A DNA stretch of 64,000 nt from Kozakia baliensis. Its GTDB lineage: Bacteria > Pseudomonadota > Alphaproteobacteria > Acetobacterales > Acetobacteraceae. The first letter of the stretch is position 1. Each line of letters opens with the position of its first letter. This document shows positions 17,822-27,825 of this stretch, one piece after another. The DNA lies in contig NZ_CP014674.1 of assembly GCF_001787335.1 (NCBI RefSeq), forward strand, positions 248,001-312,000, in the 5' to 3' direction. The notes beneath the pieces were generated by a model that saw only the letters and a program-made list of their open reading frames with translations, made no database searches and was not told the origin of the DNA. The translations under genes were made by a program, and so were the position numbers.

Positions 17822-19246
17822 ATGAAAAAAACAACGAAAGCCGCCGCTTTTGCGGCTCTGCTTTGCCTTTCGACGGGAGCTGTCTCCGCAGGAGCAGCTT
17901 CAGCTCAGAGCGTGCCGGGCAGTGAGAACGACACCCCTGTCTCACGCGGTGAATATGTCTCGCGTCTGGGTGATTGCGTTGCCTGTCATACGGCGCTTCA
18001 TGGAACGGCGTTCTCGGGTGGGTTGAAGATCAACACTCCGGTCGGCGCGATCTATTCGACCAATATCACCCCGGACAAAGAAACGGGTATCGGCAACTAT
18101 ACGCTGGCCGATTTCACCCGCGCTCTGCGGGAAGGTATCCGTAAGGATGGATCGACGATGTATCCGGCCATGCCGTATCCGTCGTTCGCCCGTATGTCGG
18201 ACGCCGATATCGCAGCGCTGTATGAATACTTCATGCATGGCGTGAAGCCGGTTCATGCGCCCAACCGTGCGGTTGAGATTCCCTGGCCGATGTCGATGCG
18301 TTGGCCTCTGTCGATCTGGCGCGCGATGTATGCCCCGTCTCCGAAGCCGATGAACACGCAAGAGGGTTCGGACAGCGTGGAGCGCGGCGAATATCTCGTG
18401 ACGGGTCCGGGCCATTGCGGTTCGTGCCATACGCCGCGCGGTATCGGCATGCAGGAAAAAGCGATGGATGGCAGTGGCGGTCCGGTCTATCTTTCCGGCG
18501 GTGCGCCGATCGACAACTGGATCGCGCCGAGCCTGCGTGACGACCCCATCCAGGGCATTGGCAAATGGTCTGAAGACGACATTTTCCTGTTCCTGAAGAC
18601 CGGTCGTATCGATCATTCCGCCGTGTTCGGTGGCATGGCGGACGTGGTCGGTTGGAGCACGCAGCATTGGACGGACTCCGATCTGCGCGCGACGGCGAAG
18701 TATCTCAAGAGCCTGCCGACGGTGCCGGTAGAGCAGCGTCCTGCTAAAGACGCCAGCGCTACGACACAACTGTTGCAGTCGGGTAATACCGCCAGCAATG
18801 CGGGCGCAGATATCTACCTGAAGCAATGCGCTATCTGCCACCGTAGCGATGGTGGCGGCGTGAACCGCATGTTCCCGCCGTTGGATGGCAATCCGGTGGT
18901 GGTCAGCGACAATCCGACCTCGCTCGTCAATGTCGTCACCTATGGCGGCATTCTGCCTCCGACTAACTGGGCGCCGTCTGCCGTGGCGATGCCGGGCTAT
19001 CATCGTCTGCTGAACGATCAGCAGATTGCCGATGTGGTGAACTTCATCCGCAACGGTTGGAGCAACCAGTCCAAAGGAACGGTCTCCGCTGCCGATGTGC
19101 AAAAACTGCGCACGACGGGGGCTCCGGTTTCCTCCGCTGGATGGAACACCAGCAGCCAGGGTTGGATGGCTTATGTGCCGCAGCCTTATGGTGCGGGCTG
19201 GACCTTCTCGCCGGAAACGCACTCCGGTGTGGACGAAAACCAGTAA
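17822..19246 (+). CDS. adhB: Alcohol dehydrogenase cytochrome c subunit II
   Basis: A 474-residue precursor starting at ATG 17822 (GGTGAG upstream; TTG and GTG codons at 17810/17813 are less likely). A signal peptide ends near SAGAASAQS. Three heme-c sites are visible: CVACH (52-56), CGSCH (199-203) and CAICH (336-340), as in the triheme subunit that anchors AdhA and reduces ubiquinone. It is followed by a strong terminator, so adhAB ends here. Confidence 0.96.
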   Translation: MKKTTKAAAFAALLCLSTGAVSAGAASAQSVPGSENDTPVSRGEYVSRLGDCVACHTALHGTAFSGGLKINTPVGAIYSTNITPDKETGIGNYTLADFTRALREGIRKDGSTMYPAMPYPSFARMSDADIAALYEYFMHGVKPVHAPNRAVEIPWPMSMRWPLSIWRAMYAPSPKPMNTQEGSDSVERGEYLVTGPGHCGSCHTPRGIGMQEKAMDGSGGPVYLSGGAPIDNWIAPSLRDDPIQGIGKWSEDDIFLFLKTGRIDHSAVFGGMADVVGWSTQHWTDSDLRATAKYLKSLPTVPVEQRPAKDASATTQLLQSGNTASNAGADIYLKQCAICHRSDGGGVNRMFPPLDGNPVVVSDNPTSLVNVVTYGGILPPTNWAPSAVAMPGYHRLLNDQQIADVVNFIRNGWSNQSKGTVSAADVQKLRTTGAPVSSAGWNTSSQGWMAYVPQPYGAGWTFSPETHSGVDENQ

Positions 19247-19266
19247 TCGCCAGCTTGCTGGAAAAG

Positions 19267-19304
19267 AAAAAAAAAGCCGCGGCAGATCGCCGCGGCTTTT
19301 TTTA
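19267..19304. terminator. Bidirectional terminator between adhB and treY
   Basis: A nine-A run (19267-19275), then GCCGCGGC (19276-19283) pairing with GCCGCGGC (19289-19296) around AGATC, then seven Ts (19297-19303). The symmetry serves adhAB on the plus strand and treY on the minus strand. Confidence 0.93.
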
Positions 19305-19315
19305 TTTAAATGGCT

Positions 19316-21943
19316 TCAGGCGCGTTTGAGAATATCCAGCGGCGTGTCGCCGTGGAAATAGCTTAGGGCGGCATCGTCTTTTAAATCGATATCACGCTCA
19401 CGCAGTAGGCTCGTCCATTTCCCGCCAACTGATAAATGCGTGTGTTCCCACCCTTCGTGGAAAACGCGTAGTTCTTCGTCGGGAGACAGCGCGAAAGTCA
19501 GGCGCGGTGCGAGAACAAGAATTTCCTCCGAACCGTTTCGGCGGATAAAGGCGACAAGATGCTTCGCCAACCGGCCTGTAACGGCGACCGGCACATATTC
19601 ACCTTCAGCAAAAAGTGCGGCATGTTGTTTTCTGAAATTTAGAACGCGCTGTATGATGAACTGCTTGATGCGGCCGTCCCGCCATTGTGCGGCGAGAATG
19701 TTGAAGTCCGCATTCTGGCTGAGCAAGGCTTGGTAACGTGGGTAATCCACCGGGCGCCGATTATCCGGGTCCACCAGACTGTAATCCCACCCTTCGCGGC
19801 CTTGGTACAAGTCCGGTACGCCGGGAGATGTAAGCCGCAAAAGCGTTTGGGAAAGGCTATTTAAAATCCCGGCAGGTGCGATGCGCCGGATGTATTCTTC
19901 CAGCACGGCCCGAAACTCGGAGGTCAAAAGTCCTGCAAGAAATTCGTGGCAAGCCGCTTCGTAATTCTCATCCGGCGTGCTCCAGCTTGTATTCTCTCCC
20001 GCTTCCCGCAGTGCTTTGACGAGGTAATCGTTCAGCCGTTTGGAAAAATCGACGAACTCTTCCTCCCTATTCGGCCAAGCTGAAATCAGGGTCTGGTAGA
20101 TAAGAAGTTCGTCGGAGCGCGTTGGGCTTGTGCCATGGGGCGTAAACCGATGGCGGAGATTATTGGTTCGAAACCAGCTCTCAGCCGTCTTTGGCCATTC
20201 TGCTCCTGTTTCGCTCAACACCATCAACCGCGCGCGGCCATCTTCGCCACGTTTATGGTCATGCGTGGCCGTTCCCACCAGCGCTTGGGGAAACTCATGG
20301 AGGCGCCGCGTATTCCGGGTATGAAATTCCGTGATGGGGGCCGCAAAGCGCGCTGGGTCCGTGCCGACATCATTGCGCGATAGAAGCCGCCTGTAGCGGT
20401 AGAACGCCGTATCTTCACCAGCTTTCGCGGTGAGTGGCGCGGTTAGATGTTCGAAACGTTCCACCACTTCCCGGCGTGCATCGGAGTGATTATTCCTATC
20501 ACTCATGATGGCCTCGATCCACGTCACTAGTTCGCGCAGATAAGGCCGCACGTGCCGTCGCGCTTCGTCGCAGGCATGCGCCAAGGCTTGTCGGTCTGCG
20601 GTACTAGCCTTCCCGTCACTGAAATAGCTGCGATAGACCGGGAAGGCCAGCAGGATGGCATGAATCGCCGTTTGAGCGGCATGCTCGGTGACGTCGTGCG
20701 AAATTGGCGGGATGTTCGTCAGGCAGCGGACTAACGCTTTGAGTTCGCCTGGGAAAGAATTCTCTAGTTTTTCCGATCGGGCCTGACGCTGCGTCGTGTG
20801 ATAATCAGCGGGACCGAATTGTTCCCAGAATGCGGTAAGAGGCGTTTCGCCCTCGGGATCGTGCAGAAGCAGCGCGGCTTGTTCGAGAAAATCATATCCT
20901 GTCGTGCCGCTCGTCCGCCATTCCGCAGGGAGCTTTTCCTTGTCCTCCAAAATCTTTTCGACATGAAGGGTCGGCGGCATACGTAACCCTTCCGGGCGCA
21001 GGGGCCGCAATTCCTCCAGCCTTGAGCGCAGGCGGCGACAATATTCGTCAGGACGGGATAGGCCATCGATATGATCGATCCGCAGCCCGTCAATCAAGCC
21101 TTCCCGGTAGAGTTCGAAAACCAGGCGATGGATTGCTTCGAATGTTTCTTCCCGCTCGGTTTTGAGGGCGACCAAACTCGTGACGTCGAAAAAGCGCCGC
21201 CAATTGATCAGGTCGCCAGCGGTTCGCCACCATGCCAAGCGATAATGCTGCCGGTCGAGGAGCGCCTCAAGGCGCATGCATCCTTCCTCCGTTTTCGACG
21301 CATATGTTTTGCCGATTTGTGCCAGCGCTTCACTATTTTCCGTGTGCGCCAACCACTCGAGAATCGGACCGTCGGGGAGAGGAATATCGGCCGTATTCAA
21401 TATTTGCGGTGTGTCGCTTGGCGAAATAGGGAAGCGATGTTCGCCGTAATGCAGCAAGAAACCCGCGGGATTTCGCGCGAAATGGAGCGATATGTCGCCT
21501 TGATCCAGAAGTTGGTTTAGCGGAGAGCCGAGAAACGGCAGAAGTACTTTACCCTGCAAGGAGGGATCCGATGACTGCCAATCGATATCGAAATACTGGG
21601 CGTAAGGGCTTGCCGGACCGAGGGCGAGAACGTTCTGCCACCAATGATTATGTGGGCTGACACCCATATGATTGGGAACGATATCGAGGATCAAGCCCAT
21701 GTCATGCGCGCGTAATTCCGCGACAAGTCGCCTCAACCCGGCTATTCCGCCACGTTCCGGGTCGATCTCCTGGCAATCGACAGTGTCGTAACCATGCAGG
21801 GAGCCAGGGTTGGCGGTGAGGAGGGGCGACGCGTAAATGTGGCTGAGGCCCATTTGGGCAAAGTAGGGTACTAGTGGAATGGCGTCGTCCAACGTAAAAT
21901 TACGATGGAACTGAAGCCGGACGGTCGAACGCAATGTCGTCAT
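19316..21943 (-). CDS. treY: Malto-oligosyltrehalose synthase
   Basis: An 875-residue GH13 enzyme that turns the reducing-end linkage of maltodextrins into a trehalose linkage. The ATG at 21943 overlaps the treZ stop (ATGA), which fixes the start and implies translational coupling. Features: RLQFHRNFTLDDAIPLVPYFAQMGLSHIYASPLL at the N-terminus, LDIVPNHMG (GH13 region I), GLRIDHIDGL (nucleophile region II) and ALVGTATHDHKRGEDGRARL. The product is the substrate of TreZ. The C-terminus lies just beyond the shared terminator. Confidence 0.96.
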   Translation of the reverse strand: MTTLRSTVRLQFHRNFTLDDAIPLVPYFAQMGLSHIYASPLLTANPGSLHGYDTVDCQEIDPERGGIAGLRRLVAELRAHDMGLILDIVPNHMGVSPHNHWWQNVLALGPASPYAQYFDIDWQSSDPSLQGKVLLPFLGSPLNQLLDQGDISLHFARNPAGFLLHYGEHRFPISPSDTPQILNTADIPLPDGPILEWLAHTENSEALAQIGKTYASKTEEGCMRLEALLDRQHYRLAWWRTAGDLINWRRFFDVTSLVALKTEREETFEAIHRLVFELYREGLIDGLRIDHIDGLSRPDEYCRRLRSRLEELRPLRPEGLRMPPTLHVEKILEDKEKLPAEWRTSGTTGYDFLEQAALLLHDPEGETPLTAFWEQFGPADYHTTQRQARSEKLENSFPGELKALVRCLTNIPPISHDVTEHAAQTAIHAILLAFPVYRSYFSDGKASTADRQALAHACDEARRHVRPYLRELVTWIEAIMSDRNNHSDARREVVERFEHLTAPLTAKAGEDTAFYRYRRLLSRNDVGTDPARFAAPITEFHTRNTRRLHEFPQALVGTATHDHKRGEDGRARLMVLSETGAEWPKTAESWFRTNNLRHRFTPHGTSPTRSDELLIYQTLISAWPNREEEFVDFSKRLNDYLVKALREAGENTSWSTPDENYEAACHEFLAGLLTSEFRAVLEEYIRRIAPAGILNSLSQTLLRLTSPGVPDLYQGREGWDYSLVDPDNRRPVDYPRYQALLSQNADFNILAAQWRDGRIKQFIIQRVLNFRKQHAALFAEGEYVPVAVTGRLAKHLVAFIRRNGSEEILVLAPRLTFALSPDEELRVFHEGWEHTHLSVGGKWTSLLRERDIDLKDDAALSYFHGDTPLDILKRA

Positions 21944-23697
21944 GGGGCGATCTCCACCCAAGCCACGAAGCTGCGTGGTGGGAGTGTCCCTGCTTCTCGA
22001 TCCTCGGCAGTACTGTAGATCAACGTGTCGTTTTCCGAAAAGCGGATCAAATCGTCGTCCAAATTCAGAGCAACGTGCAGGATGTCGCCGTTCCCCAATT
22101 TCCAAGAAGCCATAACGGCTTTATCGCCGATGACGGAAGCGCCGATACTATAGGCGTTGTCGAGATGGGACGTGATCCAATGTCGTCGCAATGCGAGTAA
22201 TTCCGCCGTTCGTTCCAGCCATAATTTTCCTTGGGGCGTATCGCGTTGGCGACGGTTCGGGCGTGAGTTTTCGAAAGTGGAAAGTGCGTTCGGGTCTGGG
22301 ATGCGCGCTCGGCTTTCTGCATCGTTGAAGGCTTTGAATTTAGCGAACTCCTTGCGGCGTCCTTCGCGTACTTGGTCGGCCAGTTCATCGTGGAAATCGC
22401 AGAAGAACTGAAAGGGCGAGGTGCTGCCCCATTCTTCGCCCATAAACAGCATGGGCACCATGGGGCACAGAAACATCAGGGCGTAGGCGGCATGTAAGGC
22501 CTCGGGATTGGCCAGAGAAATGAGTCTCTCGCCAAAGGCGCGATTGCCGGTCTGATCGTGATTTTGCAGGAAGAAAATGAATTTCGTGGGCGGTAGATCG
22601 CTGCTTGGCATGCCGCGTTTTTTGCCGGAATAAGGATTGATTTCTCCTTGATAGGCGAAGCCTTCCTCCAAAACGCGCGCCAGAATTTCAATCGGGCGTT
22701 CGGAGAACATTTCGTAGTAGCCCTCCTGTTCGCCCGTCAGCAGCACATGCAGAACATTGTGCACGTCATCGTTCCATTGCGCTGTAAACCCGTCACGCAA
22801 CAACCCGGCATCGTTGTTTTCATTTTCCAAAATAAGGTGAACGTGCCGCCCGGTTTCCGATTTTTCGCGCACCTGCGCCAATAATTTTCCGAACCAGGCA
22901 TGATCGGTAATGGCCGAGGCGGCATCGATCCGAACGCCGTCGAACCTATATTCCATCACCCAATAAAGCACATTGTCGATGAAGAATTGCGCTACTTCGT
23001 CCCGAGCGAAAGCGATGCCTGTGCCCCAGGTGGAATTATTATCGTGATCGAAAAAATCCGTCGCATAAATCGGCAGATAGTTTCCATCCGGCCCCAAGTG
23101 ATTATAGACCACATCCAGAAACACCATTAGGCCTAACTCATGCGCCTGATCGATCAAGGCTTTCAAATCCTCGGGCGATCCATAAGCGGCAGCAGGTGCG
23201 TAAGGCAGAACGCCGTCATAGCCCCAGTTGCGTGTTCCGCCGAAACTATTGATGGGCATGATTTCGATGGCGGTGATACCCAGGCGAACAAGTTCCTCAA
23301 GCTGGGTGCGGATGCCAGTGAAACCGCCGAGCAGCCCGGCATGAAGTTCGTAGATAACGGCCTCTTCCCAAGGCTTTCCAAGCCACTGGTTATTGCGCCA
23401 GGAATAGGCGGTGGGATCGACCACCACGCTCGGTCCATGAACGCCATCGGGTTGATCGCGGCTGGCTGGGTCCGCCACGGCGAGATCGGGATTAACCCGA
23501 TAGCGGTAACGCGCCCCGGCCCCACACGGAGCTTCCGACGTAAAAATGCCGTGTTCGTCCCGCGTCATCGCCAGCGGTGCGAGGTTCTCTATTTCTAAAG
23601 TGACCGTTTCGCAGGCAGGCGCCCAGAAGGAAAATCGCGTCACGCCATTCGGGCGCAATTCAGCCCCGAACCTGTTGTGGTAACGAAATGCGGACAT
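21940..23697 (-). CDS. treZ: Malto-oligosyltrehalose trehalohydrolase
   Basis: A 585-residue GH13 enzyme releasing trehalose from maltooligosyl-trehalose. It has an N-terminal carbohydrate-binding-like domain (FGAELRPNGVTRFSFWAP), FLDVVYNHLGPDGNYL (region I), FDGVRIDAASAI (nucleophile Asp), LILENENND (acid/base Glu) and FLQNHDQTGNRAFGERL (region IV). It starts 13 bases after glgB and overlaps treY by ATGA, so glgB-treZ-treY are one transcript. Confidence 0.95.
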   Translation of the reverse strand: MSAFRYHNRFGAELRPNGVTRFSFWAPACETVTLEIENLAPLAMTRDEHGIFTSEAPCGAGARYRYRVNPDLAVADPASRDQPDGVHGPSVVVDPTAYSWRNNQWLGKPWEEAVIYELHAGLLGGFTGIRTQLEELVRLGITAIEIMPINSFGGTRNWGYDGVLPYAPAAAYGSPEDLKALIDQAHELGLMVFLDVVYNHLGPDGNYLPIYATDFFDHDNNSTWGTGIAFARDEVAQFFIDNVLYWVMEYRFDGVRIDAASAITDHAWFGKLLAQVREKSETGRHVHLILENENNDAGLLRDGFTAQWNDDVHNVLHVLLTGEQEGYYEMFSERPIEILARVLEEGFAYQGEINPYSGKKRGMPSSDLPPTKFIFFLQNHDQTGNRAFGERLISLANPEALHAAYALMFLCPMVPMLFMGEEWGSTSPFQFFCDFHDELADQVREGRRKEFAKFKAFNDAESRARIPDPNALSTFENSRPNRRQRDTPQGKLWLERTAELLALRRHWITSHLDNAYSIGASVIGDKAVMASWKLGNGDILHVALNLDDDLIRFSENDTLIYSTAEDREAGTLPPRSFVAWVEIAP

Positions 23698-23709
23698 TTT
23701 TCCAGCCTT

Positions 23710-25944
23710 TCAGGAGGCTACCGGGCTAAGATACAGAACGGAGAGCGGCGGTAATGTCAGCACGACCGATGTGCCCATGCCATGAGCGGGAAATTCCTCG
23801 GCCATGACGCCACCAGCATTGCCCATATTCGAACCGCCATAACATTCGGCGTCAGTATTCAGGCGCTCGTGCCAGTAGCCCCCATGAGGCACGCCAACGC
23901 GATATTCCAGGCGTGGAACAGGCGTCATGTTACAGACGATCAAAACCGGCGCGGCATTGGGCGCATAGCGCACCCAAGCGAAAACGCAATTTTTCACATC
24001 GTCGGCGATGACCCACTGAAAGCCGTGATAGGTGTAATCGTCCGCATGGAGAGCCGGAAGGGACACATAAAGTTTGTTCAGTGCCGCTACCGTATCGTGC
24101 ATGCCTTTCCCGAATGGATCGTTCAAGCGGTGCCAGGCGATTTCCCCTTCGTAATGCCACTCCTCCCATTGAGCAAGTTCGCCGCCCATGAAGAGAAGTT
24201 TCTTGCCGGGATAAGCCCACATCAGCGCAAAATAGGAGCGTAAGTTGGCATGGCGCTGCCAATCGTCTCCTGGCATGCGAGAAAGCAGCGAGCCTTTGCC
24301 GTGCACGACTTCATCATGGGAGAGCGGGAGAATGAAACGTTCCGAAAACGCATAGACCATGCCGAAGGTCAGATCGTTGGCATGGTAGCTGCGCCAGAGC
24401 GGATCGTGCTGCATATAACGCAGCGTATCGTGCATCCAGCCCATATTCCATTTGAAGCGGAAACCAAGGCCCCCCGTCTCCGGCGCGGCGGTTACGCCCG
24501 GCCAGGCCGTCGATTCCTCGGCGATGAGCATGGCATCGGGAAATAACTCCCGCATGACGGAGGATAATTCATGAAGGAAATTGATGGCTTCGAGATTTTC
24601 GCGGCCACCGTAGATATTCGGCCGCCATTCGCCTTCCTTGCGACTGTAATCACGATACAGCATGGAGGCGACCGCATCGACCCGTAGGCCGTCGATATGG
24701 AATTTGCGCGTCCAATACAAAGCGCTGCAAATTAAAAAGCCGCGGACTTCATTACGGCCGAAATTATAGATTAGCGTATGCCAATCCTGATGATATCCTT
24801 CTTGCGGGTCGGCATGTTCGTAGAGATGAGTGCCATCGAAATGCGCCAGCCCATGCGGATCGGCCGGAAAATGCGCCGGAACCCAATCCATGATGACGCC
24901 GATTTGGGCCTGATGGCAGCGATCGACGAAACGGGCGAAATCCGCCGCCGTGCCGTGACGGGACGTGGGCGCGAACATGCTCAAGGGTTGATAGCCCCAA
25001 GAGCCGGAATACGGATATTCCGTGATCGGCATGAGTTCGATATGCGTGAAACCCAGTTCCTTTATGTAGGGAATGAGATTATCGCCAAGCTCGTTCCAAC
25101 TGATGTGACCGCCGCGCGCCGGGTGACGCCATGACGGCACGTGGATTTCATAAATCGAGATCGGCGCATGAATATTTTGGTGTTTCGCGCGCGAAGCGAG
25201 CCATTCTTTGTCATGCCATGAAAATTCGGTCGGATCGGTGACGACCGAAGCCGTGGCGGGCGGCAGTTCGGCATATTGCGCATAAGGGTCGGCCTTTGCC
25301 GCCTGCATGGTGCCGTTTGGCGACATGATTTCATATTTATAGCGCTCGCCCGGTCCGATATCGGGAATAAATAGCTCCCAAATTCCTGCGCTATGGCGCA
25401 GGCGCATCGGATGACGCCGCCCGTCCCAAATATTAAAATCGCCGATGACCGAAACACGCTTGGCGTTGGGCGCCCAAACCGCGAAACGCACGCCGGCAAT
25501 GCCGTCCACCTCCATCGCATGCGCACCCATGACGCGATCGAGTTCCTGATGCCGCCCTTCGGAGAAGAGATGAAGGTCCAGATCTCCTAGCAAGACGCCA
25601 AAGCTATAGGGATCGTATGTGTCCTGCCAGTGATCGGCCCAAAGAATACGCAGGCGATAACGGGCGTTTTGCGGGATAGTGGCGGAATAGACGCCGCGCG
25701 GGTCGATGCGCTGCATGGCTTTTTCAACCGGCTCGCCCTTCGCTTTGATGACGACGAGCCGAACTTCCTGCGCATCGGGGTAGAAAACGCGGACGACATC
25801 GCCGCGTCCCTCGCGATGTCGCCCTAATATTGAAAAAGGATCGTGACAATGCCCAGTAACGAGCGCCTCGATTCTGTCCTGAATCGCATGAGAGGTTTTC
25901 TTCTTTTTCGAAACCGAAACGATATCTGTGACTGAATCTTGCAT
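23710..25944 (-). CDS. glgB: 1,4-alpha-glucan branching enzyme
   Basis: A 744-residue GH13 branching enzyme. After a lysine-rich start comes the N1 domain (HDPFSILGRH), then N2 (GVRFAVWAPNAKRVSVIGDFN), and the barrel with VIMDWVPAHFP, GLRVDAVASMLYRDY, AEESTAW and LPLSHDEVVHGKGSL. It introduces alpha-1,6 branches into the polymer made by GlgA. It is placed between glgA and treZ on the minus strand. Confidence 0.96.
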   Translation of the reverse strand: MQDSVTDIVSVSKKKKTSHAIQDRIEALVTGHCHDPFSILGRHREGRGDVVRVFYPDAQEVRLVVIKAKGEPVEKAMQRIDPRGVYSATIPQNARYRLRILWADHWQDTYDPYSFGVLLGDLDLHLFSEGRHQELDRVMGAHAMEVDGIAGVRFAVWAPNAKRVSVIGDFNIWDGRRHPMRLRHSAGIWELFIPDIGPGERYKYEIMSPNGTMQAAKADPYAQYAELPPATASVVTDPTEFSWHDKEWLASRAKHQNIHAPISIYEIHVPSWRHPARGGHISWNELGDNLIPYIKELGFTHIELMPITEYPYSGSWGYQPLSMFAPTSRHGTAADFARFVDRCHQAQIGVIMDWVPAHFPADPHGLAHFDGTHLYEHADPQEGYHQDWHTLIYNFGRNEVRGFLICSALYWTRKFHIDGLRVDAVASMLYRDYSRKEGEWRPNIYGGRENLEAINFLHELSSVMRELFPDAMLIAEESTAWPGVTAAPETGGLGFRFKWNMGWMHDTLRYMQHDPLWRSYHANDLTFGMVYAFSERFILPLSHDEVVHGKGSLLSRMPGDDWQRHANLRSYFALMWAYPGKKLLFMGGELAQWEEWHYEGEIAWHRLNDPFGKGMHDTVAALNKLYVSLPALHADDYTYHGFQWVIADDVKNCVFAWVRYAPNAAPVLIVCNMTPVPRLEYRVGVPHGGYWHERLNTDAECYGGSNMGNAGGVMAEEFPAHGMGTSVVLTLPPLSVLYLSPVAS

Positions 25945-25974
25945 GAAATAGACCTTGAATAAAAAAATACAGGG

Positions 25975-27618
25975 CTAGGAATGCGTACCCGTGCGCATGG
26001 GGAAGTGATGCGCGGCGTAACCGCGTGGACCGCCCTGCGGCATGCGCGCTGCTTTTATCACCCGTAAACCACGCTGTTTTTGTACGGGCATATCTCCACG
26101 ACGCGGCGCAATCTCATCGGCGATTTCCGCCTCATTGGGATTGCGCCCGACCATCTCAAGGAAAAGCCGGGCGTAATTCGCGGCCTTTCCTTCCCACGAG
26201 ACATCGTGCAGTGCGCCGTTGCGCTGCAACCTCGCCCAGACCGATTTTTGCCGGAACAGATTTTGTGCCCGGCGGATAGCGTTGAACAACGTGTCCCGAT
26301 CCGTCGGGGAGAAAAGAATTCCGTTGGCGACGCCTTCATACGTGGCGGCTGTGTTGGCATCCACAATCGTATCGGTCAGGCCGCCGACGCGCGCCGCAAT
26401 CGGGACCGACCCATAACGCAATGCATGGAACTGCGTTAAGCCGCACGGTTCGAAACGAGATGGCACGAGCGACGCATCGACGGCGGAATGCAGCCGATGT
26501 CCCAACGTTTCGCTATAGCGGAGGTGACAGACGATATTGCGTGGATAACGCGCTTGTAGCGCGGCGAATGAGCGCATGATATCGGCATCGCCCACTCCGA
26601 CGACGGCGAGTTGTATCGGGTGTTCGAACAGGCGAGGAGCGATTTCCGCCAGTAGATCCGCGCCTTTTTGCGTGGTCAGGCGGCTGACAATGCCCAAGAG
26701 CAACGCATCGGGATTTTGCGGCAGGCCGAACTCCGCCTGGAAGACGCGCTTATTGGCGCGCCGCCCGACGATATCGCCAACCTCATACGGGAAAATAACC
26801 GCAGCGTCGGTCGCGGGATTCCATTCTTTAAGGTCGATGCCATTCAAGATGCCGGAGAGAACATGCGAGCGCGCGCGCAGCAGGCCGTCCAGCCCCATCC
26901 CGAATTCGGGGGTCTGAATTTCCTCGGCATAGGTTGGGGAGACGGCCGTCAGCCGGTCCGCGATTTGCAGGGCGGCTTTCATGAAGCCGATTTGACCGTA
27001 ATATTCCACGCCTTCGAGCGTGAAAGCCTCGCTCGGCAAACCGAACGTTTCGAGCATTTCGCGCGGGAACAGCCCTTGGAAGGCCAGATTATGGATGACA
27101 TGCGCGACCGGCGGAGAAGCCTCCACACCATCGTAACGCAGATAGGCGGCAACAAGCCCTGCTTGCCAATCGTGCGTCTGAACCACATCTGGACGCCAAT
27201 CAGGGATGCAGCCTTGCGCGACATAAGCAGCGACGCGCGAAAGAACGGCATAACGGATGCCGTTATCGTGCCAATCATGCCCGTTGGGTGCGATATAGGG
27301 ATTACCGGGGCGATCGTAGAGAGAAGGTACGTCCACCACCAGTAAATGATGGCCGCGCGCCGTGCCTTCCCATAAATGCACACCATGGCCCAGCACGTTG
27401 GGGAAGTTTTCCACCAGACGACGGTCTTCCAAGGCTGCCATCACGGCGCGATACCCCGGTAGGATCGTTCTGGTATGAATCCCGTAACTGCGCAGCGCCG
27501 ACGGCAACGAGCCGACCACATCACCCAATCCGCCTGTTTTAACAAACGGATACATTTCCGATGCGACCGAAAGCAGTTGCAGCTCTGTGGGCAATGCAAT
27601 GAGCGTCGATGTTGTCAT
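25975..27618 (-). CDS. glgA: Glycogen synthase
   Basis: A GT5 glucosyltransferase of 547 residues from the ATG at 27618 (GAGA just upstream; an in-frame start at 27684 would add 22 unlikely residues). Near the N-terminus is LLSVASEMYPFVKTGGLGDVVGSLP, the ADP-glucose loop; later come HDWQAG, HNLAFQGLF and the C-terminal SRFEPCGLTQFHALRYGSVPIAARVGGLTDTI. It is longer than typical (about 480-520) because of a charged C-terminal tail of about 55 residues ending in FPMRTGTHS. No glgC lies nearby. Confidence 0.95.
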   Translation of the reverse strand: MTTSTLIALPTELQLLSVASEMYPFVKTGGLGDVVGSLPSALRSYGIHTRTILPGYRAVMAALEDRRLVENFPNVLGHGVHLWEGTARGHHLLVVDVPSLYDRPGNPYIAPNGHDWHDNGIRYAVLSRVAAYVAQGCIPDWRPDVVQTHDWQAGLVAAYLRYDGVEASPPVAHVIHNLAFQGLFPREMLETFGLPSEAFTLEGVEYYGQIGFMKAALQIADRLTAVSPTYAEEIQTPEFGMGLDGLLRARSHVLSGILNGIDLKEWNPATDAAVIFPYEVGDIVGRRANKRVFQAEFGLPQNPDALLLGIVSRLTTQKGADLLAEIAPRLFEHPIQLAVVGVGDADIMRSFAALQARYPRNIVCHLRYSETLGHRLHSAVDASLVPSRFEPCGLTQFHALRYGSVPIAARVGGLTDTIVDANTAATYEGVANGILFSPTDRDTLFNAIRRAQNLFRQKSVWARLQRNGALHDVSWEGKAANYARLFLEMVGRNPNEAEIADEIAPRRGDMPVQKQRGLRVIKAARMPQGGPRGYAAHHFPMRTGTHS

Positions 27619-27825
27619 GGCGCATTTCTCGCAAAGGCGTCCCAGTGCAGCCTTGTTTTGAAAAAGGGGAGACGCTTGATGCACTATGAACGCAACATTA
27701 GCAGTTTCGTATCATCCTCTCGGTGATGTTATCGTTTTTTTCATAAAGTAAAACGTTAAGCCCCAATAACGCCACGCTATTGCCATGGGGCGATGCAGCA
27801 GAGGGGCGTTTTCAGGGCAAAGTGC

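Noticed and set aside
15585-17945. A 786-codon frame on the minus strand across adhA
   Set aside because: It is the antisense shadow of a fully conserved quinohemoprotein gene; its sequence is Arg/Ile/His-rich and shows no family motif.
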